DNA of 7,143 nucleotides from an uncultured Brachyspira sp. (GTDB lineage: Bacteria > Spirochaetota > Brachyspiria > Brachyspirales > Brachyspiraceae): assembly GCA_934725525.1 (NCBI GenBank), contig CAKVCG010000083.1:1-7143 (forward strand). Direction: 5' to 3'. The notes under the pieces were generated by a model that did no database searches, had not been told where the DNA came from, and saw nothing but the letters and a program-made list of their open reading frames with translations. Below are positions 5,329 to 7,143 of this stretch, one piece after another; the first letter of the stretch is position 1, and the number at the start of each line of letters is the position of its first letter. The translations under genes were made by a program, and so were the position numbers.

Positions 5329-5886
5329 AAAAAAATAATTCTTTTTACTTTTATCATTATAATTTCTTTATCTTCATATAATAAACTTTCTGCAAATTAT
5401 CCTTCTGGAAGTGCGGCAGGTTTTTTTATTCGTTTTAGTTTCCCGAGTCAGGCATCTTTGGGAATTACCGGAAAATTTGAAGGAATTCCTTTTATGTTCG
5501 GAGGAATATTTAATATTGGAATATCTTCGAGCGGATGGAGTTGGTTTGGATTAAGCGCAAGCGCCGATTGGTGGGGATTTACCTCAAAATTAGGTGAATT
5601 GGGAAAATCGGATGTCAGGCTATATTTGGGACCGGGATTGGAAGCGATAACGGGATTCGGAAATAAATATTGGAATATAGAAGTCGCTTTCAGAATGCCC
5701 GTTGGAGTTTCATTTATAGTCGACAGAGATTGGGAAATTTTTCTTCAAATTACGCCGGGAATTAGCATTATTTCAATAGGAAGCAGAGGATTCGGAACTT
5801 TCGGCTGGTATCCAAGTTATACGGGATGGACATTCGCGTCTTTCTTTAGATTTTCGGGAGATTTCGGTTTTAGATATTGGTTTTAA
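5326..5886 (+). CDS. Secreted small beta-barrel protein, probable outer-membrane protein (paralogue 2)
   Basis: From TTG 5326 the protein is 186 residues, exactly the length of the preceding paralogue; TTG 5320 would add two residues. A signal peptide (KKIILFTFIIIISLSSYNK, cleavage probably after LSA at 21-23) leads into a Gly/Phe/Trp-rich mature part ending in GFRYWF. Conserved blocks with paralogue 1 are ITGKFEGIPFMFGG (47-60), WFGLSASADWWGF (73-85), LYLGPG (99-104), RMPVGVSFIVDRDWEIF (123-139) and the C-terminus. The regions between them, such as 150-176, differ strongly and are candidates for surface loops. Weak AAGG and a TTG start contrast with the strong signals of paralogue 1, so expression is probably lower. 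A possible -10 (TATAAT, 5269-5274) exists but the matching -35 is poor. The stop overlaps the convergent nadD stop by four bases. Function is unknown. Confidence 0.8.
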   Translation: MKKIILFTFIIIISLSSYNKLSANYPSGSAAGFFIRFSFPSQASLGITGKFEGIPFMFGGIFNIGISSSGWSWFGLSASADWWGFTSKLGELGKSDVRLYLGPGLEAITGFGNKYWNIEVAFRMPVGVSFIVDRDWEIFLQITPGISIISIGSRGFGTFGWYPSYTGWTFASFFRFSGDFGFRYWF

Positions 5887-6464
5887 AAATATAATTTATT
5901 AGAAATAATATAATCGTAGACTTTATTATTTAGAAAATATCTAAACGCTTTATTTTTTTTTATTCTCTCTCTTATCAAAGTGGAAGAAATATCGATTCTT
6001 GGAGCGATTATGATTTTTATATTATATTTTTCTATATTTTCTTTATCCAAATTGTCGTTTTCTTCTCTATTAACGGCGACTATATTTGCAAGTTCGGATA
6101 TTTTTTCTGGCTCTTTCCATTTGTGAAAATTTTTGATTAAATCCGCTCCTATAATCAGAGCGATTTTTCCGTCAATATTATAATTTTGATATAAATAATT
6201 CAAAGTTTTTATAGAATAAGAAATTCCTTCGTTTTTTAATTCGTAATCGTCAAACGAAAATCTTTTATCGTCTTCTATCGAAAGTTTAAGCATATTTAAT
6301 CTGTCTTCGTCTGAAACTTCTCCGCTTATATTCTTATGAGGAGGAATTTTGCTCGGAATAAACAAAACTTTATCGTAATTCAATTCTTTAAGAACCGTTT
6401 CGGCTAAAATCAAATGTCCCAAATGAGGAGGGTCGAATGTTCCGCCAAGGATAGCTATTTTCAT
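5883..6464 (-). CDS. nadD: Nicotinate-nucleotide adenylyltransferase
   Basis: A 193-residue cytoplasmic enzyme that transfers the adenylyl group of ATP to nicotinate mononucleotide, making deamido-NAD+ in NAD biosynthesis. The nucleotidyltransferase signature GGTFDPPHLGH (7-17) holds the HxGH ATP-binding motif (His14-Leu-Gly-His17). IPPHK (40-44), GADLIKNFHKWKEPEKI (106-122) and ISSTLIR (159-165) are typical NadD motifs, the last binding the phosphates. Length is normal for the family. ATG 6464 has no strong Shine-Dalgarno sequence; the start is fixed by the family's N-terminus. A run of nine A in the coding strand (complement of 5953-5961, near residues 168-170) lies in an open, intact frame. 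The upstream unknown gene is 55 bases away on the same strand and may share its transcript. The gene converges on the second barrel gene with overlapping stops. Confidence 0.97.
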   Translation of the reverse strand: MKIAILGGTFDPPHLGHLILAETVLKELNYDKVLFIPSKIPPHKNISGEVSDEDRLNMLKLSIEDDKRFSFDDYELKNEGISYSIKTLNYLYQNYNIDGKIALIIGADLIKNFHKWKEPEKISELANIVAVNREENDNLDKENIEKYNIKIIIAPRIDISSTLIRERIKKNKAFRYFLNNKVYDYIISNKLYF

Positions 6465-6480
6465 TAAGATAAATCCGTAT

Positions 6481-6516
6481 TAGTTTTTATTTATAATTTA
6501 TAAAAGATAAAAACTA
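6481..6516. repeat. Perfect 10-bp AT-rich inverted repeat between nadD and the unknown gene
   Basis: TAGTTTTTAT (6481-6490) and ATAAAAACTA (6507-6516) are exact reverse complements around a 16-base loop that itself holds TTATA/TATAA arms. It lies just past the stop of the unknown gene on the minus strand. No T-run follows on that strand, so it could be a weak terminator, an mRNA-processing or stabilising hairpin, or a protein site. Confidence 0.5.
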
Positions 6517-6519
6517 TAT

Positions 6520-7065
6520 TTACATATCCATAATTTTTTTATAAAGTTCGTCAAATATTTCTATATTCTTTTTATTTTCAGAAATATTAGATAAACATTT
6601 TTCTAAATCGTCATATTTTATAGAAAGAAATTCGTCAAAAAATCTTTTGCCTCTTCTTATATTCGTTTTTTCTAGTATATAATTATTTCCTTTATCGTTT
6701 AATATTTCATTTTGCAATAAAGTAAATTCTTTTTGCAAATCCGCGGTATGTTCGTATTGACATTTGGCAATACAATTGTCTATTCTTTTTATGTTTGTAT
6801 CCGACAAATAAAATTTATTATTCTTTTTTCCGCTATATTCTTTCAAAATTTTAAATTTATTTTCGTTTGATATGATTAAAGCCATAAGCTCTTTAATAGA
6901 AGTTTCAAATCTAATATTTACGCTTTGAAATAATAATTCTAATACTTTAATAAAATGCATTTCATTATTATGATTATACTTTTCTTTTAACTTTTTATAA
7001 GAGATTGAATTCTCAATTATATCTCTAACCGCTTTAATTATAATATTTTCCAAATCGTTTTTCAT
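6520..7065 (-). CDS. Unrecognised cytoplasmic protein, 181 residues
   Basis: I do not recognise the family. The protein is Lys/Asn/Glu-rich, without signal peptide or membrane helix, and looks mostly alpha-helical: a leading helix (1-30), a hydrophobic helix pair (about 36-66, with VLELLFQSVNIRFETSIKEL), a short strand-like stretch KFYLSD (84-89), then helices to the end. CIAKCQYEH (98-106) puts two Cys and a His at spacing four, with polar residues after it, which might bind metal but may be chance; a third Cys is at 157. Ile/Lys/Asn codon use matches the neighbours. ATG 7065 is the first in-frame start I see, with no Shine-Dalgarno sequence but an A-rich leader. It precedes nadD on the same strand by 55 bases. 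A role beside a host nucleotide pathway, or an accessory function such as a nuclease or defence component, cannot be told from sequence alone. Confidence 0.7.
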   Translation of the reverse strand: MKNDLENIIIKAVRDIIENSISYKKLKEKYNHNNEMHFIKVLELLFQSVNIRFETSIKELMALIISNENKFKILKEYSGKKNNKFYLSDTNIKRIDNCIAKCQYEHTADLQKEFTLLQNEILNDKGNNYILEKTNIRRGKRFFDEFLSIKYDDLEKCLSNISENKKNIEIFDELYKKIMDM

Positions 7066-7115
7066 TTTTTAAATTTAATTTTTTAATTTATTGATTTTTA
7101 AAATTGCTTTTATTT

Positions 7116-7143
7116 ATTATATCATTGTATTTAATTAAGTGTC
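7116..7143 (-). promoter_or_regulatory. Possible promoter of the 181-residue unknown gene, cut by the window edge
   Basis: On the minus strand a perfect TATAAT (7121-7116) lies about 50 bases before the ATG. At the window edge the minus strand begins GACA (7143-7140), 18 bases from that -10. If the two bases beyond the edge are TT, the -35 would be a perfect TTGACA. Only the -10 can be supported here. Confidence 0.3.

Noticed and set aside
5953..5961. Nine-T run (A9 in the coding strand) inside nadD as a phase-variable tract
   Set aside because: The frame is intact, the gene is a central metabolic one, and such runs are expected in Lys-rich AT-biased genes.

Overview
The window is a very AT-rich stretch of a bacterial chromosome that most resembles a spirochaete of the genus Brachyspira. 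The assignment rests on the strong AT bias, the AT-biased codon use, the mix of a pyrophosphate-driven ion pump, a CdaA/CdaR c-di-AMP module and small beta-barrel proteins with signal peptides, and the general look of the proteins. It is an inference; no database was searched.

Layout, left to right. (1) The 3' end of a membrane-bound pyrophosphatase gene (hppA) with a good intrinsic terminator. (2) A decayed YafQ/RelE-type toxin-antitoxin locus in which the start of the antitoxin appears joined, out of frame, to a toxin lacking its N-terminus. (3) On the minus strand, an orphan GT-A-like glycosyltransferase. (4) A 198-bp intergenic gap holding four perfect tandem copies of a heptamer followed by an inverted copy that can form a hairpin. 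(5) A tight minus-strand operon, transcribed cdaA, cdaR, a NusG-domain-II membrane protein, then a Gx-transporter/Hpre_diP_synt_I protein. The first two make and regulate c-di-AMP. The last two look like the EetA/EetB pair known from flavin-based extracellular electron transfer loci. (6) Two tandem plus-strand paralogues encoding small secreted, probably outer-membrane beta-barrel proteins. (7) On the minus strand, nadD (NAD biosynthesis) downstream of an unrecognised 181-residue cytoplasmic protein.

The most interesting signals are three. The first barrel gene's promoter has a 12-T homopolymer lying between its -35-like and -10 elements, a classic arrangement for phase-variable expression of surface proteins. 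The c-di-AMP genes are tightly linked to an EetAB-like pair. The toxin-antitoxin scar is clear. No rRNA, tRNA, CRISPR array, insertion sequence or prophage gene is visible, and no stretch longer than 300 bases lacks a gene.
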